Source: Mactra quadrangularis (Eukaryota; Mollusca; Bivalvia; Venerida; Mactridae). From it: 64,000 nucleotides of DNA. A model generated the notes under the pieces. It saw only the letters and a list, made by a program, of their open reading frames with translations. It was not told where the DNA came from and made no database searches. The translations under genes were made by a program, and so were the position numbers. Shown here piece after piece: positions 52,575 to 63,070 of this stretch. Position 1 is the stretch's first letter. The number at the start of each line of letters is the position of its first letter. The DNA is taken from the NCBI GenBank assembly GCA_025267735.1, contig CM046298.1, positions 27,163,866-27,227,865 of the forward strand, written 5' to 3'.

Positions 52575-52891
52575 AGGCGGATCCATCGGGGGGGGGGGGT
52601 CAGGGGGGTCCGGACCCCCCCCCCCCCCCTAGAATGTCCAAAACATACCTGTCTATTAGTGTATTTCTTGACTGTAAGTCATTTTTAAATATCATGAAGC
52701 AATTTTTCTCGGTGATTAATATAGATTTAATGGTTTTGTAGTTTTTATTATCAATATGTTGCATTGTTCTACAAATAATGAATAATGTAAATATGGTTCG
52801 AAAGTTTGAAACCCCCCTACCCTCTAGAAAAGTTCGGAACCCCTAGAAAAGTTCGGACCCCGCCCCTAGAAAAAAATCCTATATCCGCCCC
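52575..52891. mobile_element. Possible TIR element around poly-G/poly-C hairpin
   Basis: AGGCGGATCCATCGGG at the left and CCTATATCCGCCCC at the right are approximately inverse. GGGGCGGATC-type ends are common in hAT-like MITEs. Next to the left end is a G-run / C-run hairpin (52588-52630). Repeats of CTAGAAAAGTTCGGAACCCC occur near the right end. Confidence 0.45.
52588..52630. repeat. Poly-G / poly-C palindrome
   Basis: About twelve G, then TCAGGGGGGTCCGGA, then about fifteen C. It can form a GC hairpin or a G-quadruplex, and it is prone to assembly error. Confidence 0.8.
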
Positions 52892-53133
52892 AGTAAATGT
52901 AAAATCTTATAGACGTGATTTATCCACTGGACACCTGTAGCGTTGATAGATCATTTATTGAATATATACGAGTATAATATATATGAGATTTAATACATGT
53001 AGCTATATATCATCCGATATCAAGCATGATTGGTGCACACTTTCGATGCGCATTTTATTTTTCAGATAGTGCACTGAACTACATGGCGAGTTATATACAT
53101 GTATATAATATAGATAAGACATTTTATAATTAA

Positions 53134-53395
53134 AGGTACTCATCCACAGTTTTCAACTTAAGCACTTACTTTTTCTGAAACTATCAAACTTGTTTGGAAA
53201 CATTTTTAAGCAGAAAATTAGTGATTTGATGTAATTATGACAATTTATGTGCAAAATGTAGTTAGTTGTATGTCAATTTGCACTACAATTGTCATTATCA
53301 GAACTCTATTTTTCTGCTTCCAAAAATATTTCCATACAATTTTGATAGTTTTAGAAAAGGTTGATATTTAAGTTGAAATCAGTGAATAAGTACCT
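53134..53395. mobile_element. Dimeric (head-to-head) derivative of the AGGTAC MITE
   Basis: The left half matches the family start (TTTTTCTGAAACTATCAAACTTG). The right half is the same end inverted (CAATTTTGATAGTTTTAGAAAAGG..GTACCT), and the usual middle is missing. The whole 262 bases therefore folds as a long imperfect hairpin. TTAA flanks it at 53130-53133 and 53396-53399, so it may have moved as a unit. Confidence 0.72.
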
Positions 53396-54611
53396 TTAAA
53401 TATGCATAATCAGTATAAACATAAAATCACTTACATTTCTATTTCTGTTGCCATATTTGTTCAGCGTTGACGTTGTTATTATTCCAAATGCACAAAAATG
53501 CTATTAAGCTTCAGAAATGCACTAGTTGTAACAGGTAAACAAATCAAAACACTGTTATCTCCTTTACATGTATATGATGTATGTAATTTGTAAAGCAAAC
53601 GCCCAGGGAGATTTATAAATCCAAGTAATTTGATAAAAATAATCCAAGTTTTTACACTAAAATATTAAAAGAAACTAGCGACTTAGCCACTATTTTACAA
53701 TAACTACACTAATACAATCCCATATACGTACACCAGTTGCATCACCTTTGCAGCGTATAATAAAACTTTACAGTAATAATAATAAACTTTTATGGTGAAT
53801 AACTACCACGCTATCCGAATAAATGTACTATCCGAAAGATGATAAGTTATAAGTTACATAGTATATCTTGACATGAGTGTCATCATGAACGCAAAGATAA
53901 CGATCTATGAATGGATCATTTGATAGCCTTGTTTATAAACTGTCAATATATGTAATAAGTAAACACTATTTATAAAACTGATCAGCCAATTGCCCCTGTT
54001 GAGGTATACATGTATATAACTATACATGTATTTAAATTAACTACGCTATATATGTACATGTACATGTATGTACTATTTGAACTTAATTAATTTGGTAAAA
54101 TGTAAATTTAGCATAGCTAATAAATGCTATATAAATTTTAGAAATACAAATACGTAAAAAATACTTCAATGAGAGTAAATACACTATTTAATGAATTTAT
54201 ATCTATATAATTGATTTTCTAAAAAAATAATAATCTATTAATAAATTACAGTTTAATTATTCAAATATTGTCAAAACATAAACAAAAATGAAATTTTCAT
54301 TCAAAATGTTGATTACAATAGGTTGCAAAATTTTTCAACTAATTTGATAATTATAAATAAATTATGAAGACTCGTATATCGATCCATGAAAACTATTGTA
54401 AAAAAAAACTCGATTTAAGTATACATTGTATATTTGTATTAGTATTGACTTGTAGTGGGCCATGTCTCCTTGCCCCGACTTTAAAGAAACTAAAAATGTT
54501 TAAAATACAAATTTGTTTAGTCCATTGACTTTGTAGTATAAATATATAGTATACATGAACCTTATTCATCAATTTTCATTCACCCAAACTTCAAACGATA
54601 GATATATACCT

Positions 54612-54829
54612 GCAGCGTGTTCAATTACCCCGAACGTTCCGAAACGTTCCGTAACGTTAGGTTCGAGACAACTCAATCCAAAGACAACTCAACCCGAGAA
54701 AACTCAATACCACACTAACGGTTTGAGTTGTCCCAACTTTGAGTTGAGTTATTCATGGGTTGAGTTGTCTACGGGTTGAGGTTCCCGTACCCCGTAACGT
54801 TCGCTAATAGTCGTAACTGAACACGCTGC
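54612..54829. mobile_element. 218-base TIR element
   Basis: GCAGCGTGTTCAATTAC (54612-54628) and GTAACTGAACACGCTGC (54813-54829) are inverse with one mismatch, and AACGTT-containing blocks sit just inside each end. The interior is built of ACAACTCAA / TTGAGTTGT units in both orientations. The ORF 54555-54779 is a by-product. Confidence 0.7.
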
Positions 54830-55062
54830 TGTTATGCTTATACGTGTAACTCATCTAAAATAGTATAGTTTACAGTTGACCTTAAACAACTTAAAGTCCT
54901 ATCTTAAAGAGTGTATTTACTTACATAAGTACAAAAGATAAAATTAAGATAAGTCCTACAGTATAGACTTTTAATCAAACATCAGACGACAGCGTAGAAT
55001 GCCACTGTACAGGGAATGAAGATTTTTATCAAAAACTTGAATGACTCATTACAATACGTGTA

Positions 55063-55270
55063 CAGTCAAACCCGAAGTATTCCGACCCCTGAGTTATCGA
55101 GAACATTCGGAACTACCTCGGATATTACTGCGTCAGTTAACGGAATAACCCGAGTGGTTTTCCGAATGTTATCGAGAACAGTCTGAAATCCAATCGATAT
55201 TCTTGGTCCGTTTTTGGTCCTCAGAATGAACCCAGACCATAGACATGAGCCGAACTTTGCCATACCCTAC
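55063..55270. repeat. Possible pogo/Tigger-like end fragment
   Basis: Starts TACAGTCAAACCCGAAGTAT then TCCGACCCCTGAGTTATCGA, a sequence style typical of TA-flanked element ends. The opposite end was not found. The minus-strand ORF 55066-55263 is unsupported. Confidence 0.35.
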
Positions 55271-55554
55271 AATCGTTAAGATTGACCGTTTTGTTCGGTT
55301 CAAACTGGTCTAGAATTTCACAGGTTACATTATATTATAATAACGTAAAATAATAAATTATACACGAATGTTTTTATCAGGAATCATAAATTTAGCGACA
55401 CAAATATTCAAATATTGATCGCAGAACAAAAATGATTATAACATGTATATCTAGGAATAAATAAAAATATATATTATGTATAGTACTTAAATATTGTTCT
55501 CTTGTTCAGAGTCAGGGTTTAAAGTTTATAATGCTGTATCTAATGCACGTGAAT

Positions 55555-55918
55555 AAGGGACTTTAGTCAGTTATTTCCCCTTGTATACTCTTCAAATAGG
55601 AAGGTCCAATTAGTTGGATTACTCGGATTTTACCCTTACTTTTCAATGTCAATTTGCCAAAAGTAATCTTAAATAACTTTTTATGTAAATCATTTAATTG
55701 TTTGAAATTAAAGCTAAGTATCTTTAGGGTAAAGAACTATCTAAATTTCATCACTTCTGTTAATATCTTTATTACCAAGAATGATATTAGATTAAATATT
55801 TTGTTATCCTTACATAGGAATTCAGTGATAAAATCCGAAGATTCCAACTGTAAGGACCTACTAACCAATGGGATTGCTTCAGATTTTATCAGGGAAAGAT
55901 AACTGACTAAAGTCCCTT
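55555..55918. mobile_element. 364-base element with long TIRs
   Basis: AAGGGACTTTAGTCAGTTAT and ATAACTGACTAAAGTCCCTT are perfect inverses. The symmetry extends imperfectly for about 90 bases (GGTCCAATTAGTTGGATTAC..CGGATTTTA against its inverse). The 55654-55902 ORF (82 codons) lies entirely inside and is probably incidental. Confidence 0.78.
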
Positions 55919-56185
55919 CTTAAATTATCAAATAAGTACTTCGTATAATGATGGGAATTATTTTAAAAACTCTTAAATCGAGAGAGAAACCTAATGTAAT
56001 TAACATCATGTAGATCGACTCTACTTCAGAAACATCGTAAAAAGTGTTTCATATTTTATGTATTTCGAAACTAAGCGAAGTATCTGTACAGCAGTTTAAT
56101 GCCACGGTCAACGAGATCAAAGAGACACGGTTATACAAAATGTTATCACGCTGTGATCATTCGAATGAAAGACAAAAATGATCAT

Positions 56186-56263
56186 ACTGACATACATTCT
56201 CGTACCCAGATTCTAGTGGGATTCGAATTTTGATAACCTCGAGGTACGAGAATGACTGACATA
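56186..56263. mobile_element. Foldback element G3 with perfect 9-base target duplication
   Basis: The element 56195-56254 (60 bases) has arms CATTCTCGTACCCAGA and CGAGGTACGAGAATG. It is flanked on both sides by ACTGACATA (56186-56194 and 56255-56263). This is the clearest proof that the family inserts as a unit. Confidence 0.85.
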
Positions 56264-57116
56264 CAATAAGAAATATAAGCGATATAAGCGGTTAAATACT
56301 TAAATTACAACAAATTGTTTAGTACATACATGTATAGCGTTTTCTGGTAAAAAAGATTTAAAATCCTGTCATTTAAAGAATCCAGATTTCAAACTTCACT
56401 AAATGTTGTGACTTTACTATTTCACATACAAGCGTTTTCTAAAGTTTTTTGCATGACACTTGAATTAAACTGCGGGTAATTTGAATTTCCATGATAAAAG
56501 TTTACTGAACTTCGAGAGTACTTTTTATATTCAATAATAAAACTGCAAAACAAGCAGAAATCCTCTTGCACCTTTTTAACGAATGTTTTGCACGTGTACA
56601 TTCTCAAGTGAAAATGTCAAATGTGTTTGGTCGCGTTCGCAAATTCGTAAAAAAAGTTCATCCTTATTTGGTGAAAGTCCTAAAATCGCCGACTTATTGT
56701 AACTATTTTACACAGGTACTTAACTACAAATTTGTGGTGTTTATCGTTAATTAGGCGTATACACATATAAAATATATACTGTATTTACTTAGCTTGTTTT
56801 ATTAACAAATTGTGGTATTTATCGCAATTTTGTAATAATCGAGGACTCGAGATTTACAACATTATTTAGTATTTCATTGAAAACAGAGTTACCTCCCTTG
56901 AAATAAAGATAAAATCCTGACAGTGTTATCTCCCTTGTTAGTTATGGTATGTTTAACTAATAATGACAAATCTTAGTGCAAGATAGTTTTCTCCCTATTC
57001 TTAGATTTCAATTCGATGAGGACATTGCTTAGATAAAGTTTTAAAACTTAAACATACGGCTGACTTACTGAATAACTTTAACTGAAATTATTGAACTATT
57101 GTACGTATACGGTAAA
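56264..57116. other. Non-coding, nothing recognised
   Basis: Short overlapping ORFs on both strands near 56422-56754 lack support. Confidence 0.4.
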
Positions 57117-57430
57117 ACAGTTGTTTGTTTGTTGGGTATAACGCCGTAGCAACACATTGTATAGGTCATATAACGACGGTTAGTCAACCTACTCACTCCT
57201 CCTGGAAAGGCTAAATCTTTGGATTTAGCTGTTAACCAACTACTAAGCGCATACTTTTGTCAGTGACTGACAACTGCCTACATAATTAAAAATCATTGGT
57301 AGGAGGGAGAATGGCCGTAGAAATAAAAAAAATAAACAAGCTCCACGAAAGTATGCCCCGCCTGGGAATCGAACCCACGACCCCTCGATCAGTAGACTTC
57401 CGTGCTACCAACTGAGCTAGCCGGGCGGCC
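57117..57430 (-). mobile_element. tRNA-derived SINE, family 1, full length
   Basis: Same structure as 20207-20510. The minus-strand head GGCCGCCCGGCTAGCTCAGT starts at 57430 and the (CAAA)n tail ends at the left. The ORF at 57286-57474 with ARLAQLVARKS is the translated tRNA head, not a protein. Confidence 0.9.
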
Positions 57431-58228
57431 AAATCTGAAGCTGTTTGCTTTGTCATAGTTGGTACAAGCAGCAATCTTAATATTTGAAGGACCGTTTTAC
57501 AATATTGTGCAAACCATCACATGAAATGTAGTATTTGATCTTTAAAAACGAAAAAAATCCCAAGAAAATGAACTGTATTATAATAAGTAGCAAAATAAAC
57601 CGACAAAATCATGAGCACATGTTGACAAAACGGCAGGAAAGAAGTTCTACAGTCGTTTACATTTCAAACTTTTCAAACAAGAAAAACAATGATTTGTTTC
57701 ATCGAACTCTCATGAAATAAAGGCTGGCTCGACCCGGACTTTGGGGGGAATTTGCAAGTTTTTCTAACAATCTAAGTTGTTACGGGCATGTATATAGTCT
57801 CAATAAATTCATTTACAGTACTTGCAAAATATATTTCATTCCGAAGCCTACTTAGGATATACGAGGTCAAGGTAAAAAATGTAAATTTGCCTTGTTTTTT
57901 TGGCGTAAAATCGGGTAGAATTTTCATAACATTAATTTAGTGCAAATCCATATTGTTTTGTATTGATAAACATTGCTTAGATCATAATCTTGAATTGAAA
58001 CCACAAAAACATGATAAACTACGTGTTCCTCAGAAATCAAAGATGAATACCAAGATGGCAGCCATTTTGCGCATGCGTTAAGCACGATACAAAATGGCTT
58101 TCAGAATTTTGCTTTCCAAATTTTTCCAAATTAGCTGTTGACAGTTATCGTTTGAAGTATGAAATAAATAACATCAAAGGTATTGGAAGTGTATACAGGC
58201 ACGCAAAAAAAACTATACACTATACAAG

Positions 58229-58459
58229 TTAAATTCGATGCAGGTATGTTTTGGTATAATGTTTTTCTTCGTATTAACTTAGGAAAAGAGTTTAATAATG
58301 TGATTATACATAAAAATCTGTTATGTCCACCACGTCTACGAACCACGGCAAGTAATCGTAAACGCATAGACCTTTCGTAACGTCTAATGACGTCGATGGG
58401 ATTATTAAACTATTTTCCTAAGTTAATACAAACAAAGAAAAACAAAGAACGTCTGCAAC
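58229..58459. mobile_element. TIR element T, copy 2
   Basis: Matches 33102-33316 through GTATTAACTTAGGAAAAGAG, TCTGTTATGTCCACCACGTC, GTAACGTCTAATGACGTCGA and CAAAGAACGTCTGCAAC. The left end is degraded. ORFs 58131-58367 and 58183-58380 are shadows of it. Confidence 0.75.
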
Positions 58460-58489
58460 TTTTAAATTTCGTCCATCTGTTTTAGGTCG

Positions 58490-58632
58490 TTAAGATATTA
58501 ACTGAAATTTAATGAAATTTACAAAGATATGTAGCAAATAGATTTTGCTAAAATAACCTACATTGAATTTAACTTTGTATGTGAAATTTGTCTTTTACTG
58601 AGTGTATAGTTTTTTTGCGTGTCAGTATACTT
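58490..58632 (+). repeat. Dispersed repeat K, copy 3
   Basis: GTTAAGATATTAACTGAAAT to GCGTGTCAGTATAC. Together with the preceding TIR element it forms the same composite as 32926-33316, in opposite orientation. Confidence 0.72.
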
Positions 58633-58831
58633 ACTAGATGACAACACAAATAAAGGTCAAGATCAAAATAAAGGTCAAAAGGTAAAATAGTCGTTTACAT
58701 GAGAAATATTTTATGTTGTTATTAAATGATGAAAGGTCACTTTAATCAACACCACTAAATTTTATACACTATCAAAGATAAGACCAATTAGCTATGAAAC
58801 TAAGGTTAAGGTATTTAATGTTTCTTTCAAA

Positions 58832-58916
58832 ATGGCGTCTATCATTCTGGCCACGTTTGTGGTATGTGCTATTTTGATAGTTCTAACAGAGCAGGCAAAT
58901 CTTTCGAGGCGATACA
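58832..58916 (+). CDS. Exon 1 of the secreted propeller-like gene: signal peptide
   Basis: This exon encodes 28 residues plus one base. It runs from ATG in AAAATGG context to a consensus donor, GTAAGT, at 58917-58922. Reading past the donor gives a different, unrelated tail before a stop, so the donor is the natural end. The leftover base A pairs with CT at the start of exon 2 to make Thr. It was linked to exon 2 by phase and by the need for a leader, not by transcript data. Another 5' exon elsewhere is possible. Confidence 0.68.
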
Positions 58917-61900
58917 GTAAGTGCAGAAGTGTCACTTTGGCATACCTTTTTATTTCATTTAATGATTGTTTTCGTTTCCTAGCATTTTCGTCACTACGAC
59001 TCATATGGAGCTTTAATCTATGACAAACTTATTAAAGACTTTTCTGTTGAATGGAACATGCCATTGAGAAGAAATATAGCCATCAATGAACAATCCGAGG
59101 AAGATATGATATAATTGCCGAAGACCTATACATGTGTTGTAAAGGTCAAACTTTCAAATGTCAATAGCGCACCGGGATTTGGATACTCGTGCCCGAGGGG
59201 GTGCGGGTTCGAATCCCACCCGGGGAGGTTATACCCTTCCATGAACATTTGACAATAATGTCGATTTTCCTCCATTGATTAGATAATTTGGAGAAGTTTC
59301 CGGCCTTGTGGAAGGGTAGGTGAGTACTGGTTATTGACAATGGTCCAGGAAAGCTAGGTTAGGTGCGCTGGACGCCGTAAAATGACCTAAAATTGTCTTG
59401 ACACGGCGTTAATAAATAAAGAAATAAATTCAAATGTCAATGAAAACAAATAGAATGAATACGTAATAAAACATTGATTCGTATTTAAACATAAGATACG
59501 TTTTGTGAAATCTTTTTATAGACATTTATTCAAGAAATCGTTTCACACACTTTCTGAATTATTGAAATGTAGGGCTGTCACGATACGCCAGAAGCGTATC
59601 GCGATATATTGCCATACGCTAGCACCGTACCGCGATACGTACCACGATATAATGTAGGATTTTAGATTCGTTCTGCCTCCGCTGTATTTAACAGAAACAT
59701 AGTATAACTTACAGCTACTGATAGAATCTAGCCTATTTAAGTCTATGCCGTCATTTAGGACTGTAATATTTTTTGCATAAAAAAGATGCTTAAGTTGAAA
59801 GAAACAACCACCCCTTAGCTGCAGAACGTCCTAGCAATCAAGCTTTATATCATTCACGTTGGATCACTGTTTGGTAACAATTTAAAGGACATTCTTTAAT
59901 GTCCACCGAGTTGATATTTCAGAATTAAGTTTGATACATTTATATTGTGCGAACGTTTCTTTCTTATTTTTTTATTTTTTAACGTCGTATTCAACACATA
60001 TTTAGGTTATATATACGACCGCGAACGTTTCCGATTTTTTTAAAGAATTTCGCCAACTCTTTTAAACAGTATAAACTATTTCAGCTGACTTGGCAATACA
60101 TGTACTTGATTATAAAATCACATAAATAGTCTGATAGTGATAAAGCTTTCATATGAACCCATTTAACACAAATAACATTTATAATGTGATTAAAACCTAA
60201 TTGCTTTTTTTGCACAATTAAACCAAAAATGAAAGTAATAAAACATGGAGAAACCATTAATCTAAACAGACTAGTTAAATAATACATCCCCTGATGACAA
60301 ATATGTGCTAATGTAGTAAGAGCTCCCAAAAAAATTATCAAAAGAACGTTCTTGGAGCTATTGGCCTTTAAGTCAAGTCAACATTTAAAACACCAAAAAA
60401 CTAAAACCCATCTAAATTATCACCAAAATTGATCATCTCTACGTTTTAATTGCTTTTTACAAAGTTGATTTAAGTGTAATATGTTTCCTTGTGATAAATT
60501 TGTATCCAACTCCACGTGAAGCATATTTCTCTTGTTCTTTGATTAATCTGAGAAAGGACGCAGATGTGTGCCTCATAAATAAATCACTGATTTCTCCTTT
60601 ACTTAAATACATTGATAAAATATTATAGAAAACTATTTGTAGCATGCTCGTGATTAGCAATATTGTCCTTATATAATTCATTTCCTTTTTCTTCGTGGTT
60701 GTGAATTATACCTTTGAGATTAGTCACGTGACACAGGAAGGTGCTGCCATGATTATTTAAATATTAAAATATTCATAAATTCTATACAGAAACCGGATGG
60801 AAGTAATCAGAAATTTACGACGTAGATCACACGTTTTTTGGTCTAGTAACCATGGTGATTAATTGATTTATCAAGAGACAATTATTACGCAAATCACGGA
60901 AGGAAAAACTAGTTCCTGAATTCTATAGTAAAAGTTCTTCAAGAATGATATGCGCGTATGAATATGTTAACTGACAGTATTATTGTTTTTTATGTTATGT
61001 AACACTTAAGACTTCAAGAAGGAAATGATTCTATTGTTGAGTGTGTTTTACGTATTGTAACATGAGGAATCAAATATTAAAACAGATTTATACATACATT
61101 TCCATTACATAGTTTTATTTTCGTTTCATCAATTCAAATTTAGTGATGTAATTAAATTTGTGCATAGAATAACTGATTATAACTGACTATAAACAGCAAG
61201 ACTTACGGTAACGATTACGTACGAGCGGCTTTTCTAGCAATAAAATATAAGCATAATGATATCCTGCCTTGTAACGGCTAAGATATATTTCGGCTAACAA
61301 TCATTGTCCCTTACAGATTGTGCAAAAATGTTAAAGTTTATTTTCCATGGCCTTGACACAAACAGGCAAAAGCCATAAAATTTATACTCCTCAGCCTGAA
61401 GCTATCATGAATTGTATGTGGCTTGTTGAGTGCAAATAGATGAGTTAGCAGGATTGCCTTCAAGTATAAAGATACAAATTGTGGTCTTAGTACCCTTATA
61501 TCGGTTCTTCTTGGACTAGTTTAGCGAATACTGGTAAAGGAAATGTGAATGAGAGAATTGGTGGTCGTAAATGACAAAGTTTGGTAAACAACGTAAAATC
61601 TAAAGAAAATGACGTGAATTCATTACGGAGGCAAACATGACCGTTCCATGTAACACAAAACCAAAAAAAAATTTTGATCTTCATTTAGTTTTTGCTAAAA
61701 TTTAGAATCTATCCCCTTAAATGGCGATAGAAAAATCAATGATTATTGTAAAAATGACTTTATTTATCATTCCACTTTTTACATTTTGTTAGCTCCGTCA
61801 TTTGAAGATGCAAGGGTTGTTTCAACAGTCTCATCTTCAAGCGATGTTAGAGAAGCCTCAGGTATATGTGCCAGTAGAATACATCCGAATATATTGTACA

Positions 61901-63070
61901 CCCACAATGATTCTGGCGACCATACACACAGTATATACGCTGTTGACGTCACTTCCGGAAAACAAGTTTCTAAAATCACCATAAACAACGCAGTGAACCA
62001 TGACTGGGAAGACATAGCTTGTGGACCATGTCCCGGTAACCATGGTGATTATTGTATCTACGTAGCTGACACTGGTGGTAACGTTCATACTGCTGATAAT
62101 ACAATATATCGTATAAAGGAACCAGCACAATTACATACGCATGTAACAGTGGATATTGATTCTACATTAAAATTCAGGTATGTAATTGTATGAATACCAA
62201 ATTAATTTTATGCCTAGGTTCTACTATTTAAAAGCATTGTTTATACAGCAGCGTCTTTTGATAGCTGTAAGGTGCAAATTGAAACATAGACTGAATCATT
62301 TTTATTGAGTAAATGGTTTTGTCAATACAGCGCCAAGCTCACCACCATCGATTTGTTTTAGATCTTTGTCTTCAACAAGTGCCCACCTGTCCATCCTACA
62401 TCAATTTCTCCAAAAACCTTATTGATGGAGAAGAATCGACATTTTGACGCTTTGCTATGGATATTTGCCATATCTTCTGGTATAACTAGCCATTGTTTGG
62501 CTCAAACCGGCAACAATATTCAGGACCATTTATTTAATCAAATTATGTAAGTAAGAAATATGTCTATAGTACACATACACCAAGAAGTACGTTTAGCGTC
62601 GAAATATTGTAAAATAATGTGCCGCATTTTGTCAGCCATAGCCGACAAATATCCCGCCAGGAGTCAATAAAACTAAAAACGACCCACAATAAACTTTGTC
62701 CAAACCTAGTGTCATTTTCTCTGACACACAGTTTTCTTTTTTATAACCAAGTAATTCAGTACTGCACGACTGTAACTGTAAGACACGAATTTAACAAGTT
62801 GTACTAGATTTCTATGAGTATCAACTAAGTAATTTTGTTGTGCATTTAAGTTGGGACGAACATAATTGTGAAACATTAATGGTGGATCCACATGCCGAGT
62901 TATATGTAGTATCAAAAGTTGATGGTGGACATGGAAAAATGGTTAAATTACCATCAAGTGCCTGGGGATCATCACACAGAGCATCCACGCATGACGGCAT
63001 ACATTTAAATGGTATTCATAGTACAAGGAATGACCCTGTTGGTGGAGATATTTCCACAACAGGTTACGAG
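58832..63070 (+). CDS. Secreted beta-propeller-like protein, three exons, 3' end outside window
   Basis: Join 58832-58916, 61793-62177 and 62851-63070 to give 230 codons, open at the 3' end. The phases fit at both junctions: A|CT gives Thr29 and AG|T gives Ser157. The N-terminus is a signal peptide (about residues 1-22), with hydrophobic core IILATFVVCAILIVL and likely cleavage after TEQA. Conserved blocks follow in order: EASGICASR (49-57), THNDSGD (65-71), HDWEDIA (98-104), YVADTGGN (118-125), IYRIKEP (133-139), NCETLMVDP (162-170), YVVSKVDGG (175-183) and GGDIS (221-225). From memory, these blocks occur in this order in a bacterial and invertebrate family of uncharacterised extracellular propeller-like proteins. 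The biochemical role is not known to me. The start context AAAATGG is favourable and the hydrophobic leader supports it. The neighbouring DNA is repeats only, so context adds nothing about function. The C-terminal part should lie beyond base 64000. Confidence 0.8.
59161..59430 (+). mobile_element. tRNA-derived SINE, family 2, within intron 1
   Basis: The head TCAATAGCGCACCGGGATTT is followed by GTGCGGGTTCGAATCCC, then the body and the tail ACACGGCGTTAATAAATAAA. It is in the same orientation as the host gene. Confidence 0.88.
59571..59670. mobile_element. hAT-like terminal fragment
   Basis: TAGGGCTGTCACGATACGCC, AAGCGTATCGCGATATATTG and CGTACCGCGATACGTACCAC. TAGGGCTGTCACGATACG-type ends are typical of hAT non-autonomous elements as I recall them. 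The other end was not found. Confidence 0.45.
59981..60020. repeat. Short dispersed repeat, copy 2
   Basis: Matches 13741-13788 with a few changes (TTAACGTCGTATTCAACACA, then TATTTAGGTTATATATACGA). Confidence 0.5.
60457..60681 (-). CDS. Hypothetical 74-residue ORF, antisense in intron 1
   Basis: A true ATG opens a 74-codon frame. It starts with a hydrophobic, leader-like N-terminus (MNYIRTILLITSMLQIVFYN) and continues with a more polar part containing HTSASFLRLIKEQEKYASRG and ending TLKSTL. I do not recognise a family. A second ORF of the same strand lies 115 bases further on (60341 down to 60081). ORFs of this size arise by chance in AT-rich DNA, so this is only a candidate. Confidence 0.15.
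   Translation of the reverse strand: MNYIRTILLITSMLQIVFYNILSMYLSKGEISDLFMRHTSASFLRLIKEQEKYASRGVGYKFITRKHITLKSTL
61793..62177 (+). CDS. Exon 2 of the secreted propeller-like gene: family motifs
   Basis: The exon follows a pyrimidine-rich acceptor (tccactttttacattttgttag) ending at 61792 and stops at a consensus donor, GTATGT, at 62178. It carries most of the recognisable motifs: ASGICASR, THNDSGD, DWEDIACGPC and YVADTGGN. DWEDIA and the Asp/Gly-rich ADTGGN are the most family-specific. Two ORFs on the opposite strand (61779-62015 and 61858-62130) are shadows of this exon. Confidence 0.88.
62178..62850 (+). other. Intron 2 of the secreted propeller-like gene
   Basis: A 673-base intron with GT and AG ends. 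No repeat or conserved element was recognised inside it. Confidence 0.75.
62851..63070 (+). CDS. Exon 3 of the secreted propeller-like gene
   Basis: The exon begins after the acceptor ..gtgcatttaag ending at 62850 and encodes SWDEHNCETLMVDP, YVVSKVDGGHGK, SSAWG and GGDISTTGYE. The 3' boundary is uncertain. GAG|GTAGTC at 63070/63071 is used here because it preserves phase 0, but it is a weak donor. CAG|GTTACG a few bases upstream is an alternative. The readthrough residues VVIS also resemble family sequence, so the exon might run slightly further. In-frame readthrough continues to a stop near 63199 without family similarity. Confidence 0.8.

Larger units (their letters stand above)
58917..61792 (+). 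other. Intron 1 of the secreted propeller-like gene, with repeats inside
   Basis: A GT..AG intron of about 2.9 kb. It contains a SINE (59161-59430), a hAT-like terminal fragment (59571-59670), a short repeat (59981-60020) and two antisense ORFs (60081-60341 and 60457-60681). Nothing is recognised in the remainder (60690-61790). Confidence 0.65.

Noticed and set aside
52332..52688. 118-residue ORF with GGGVRGVRTPPPP
   Set aside because: Runs through the poly-G/poly-C palindrome; no domain.
57286..57474. ORF with ARLAQLVARKSTDRGVVGSI
   Set aside because: Translation of a tRNA-derived SINE head, a well-known false protein.
61779..62130. Antisense ORFs over 61779-62015 and 61858-62130
   Set aside because: Shadows of exon 2, whose + strand frame carries the family motifs.
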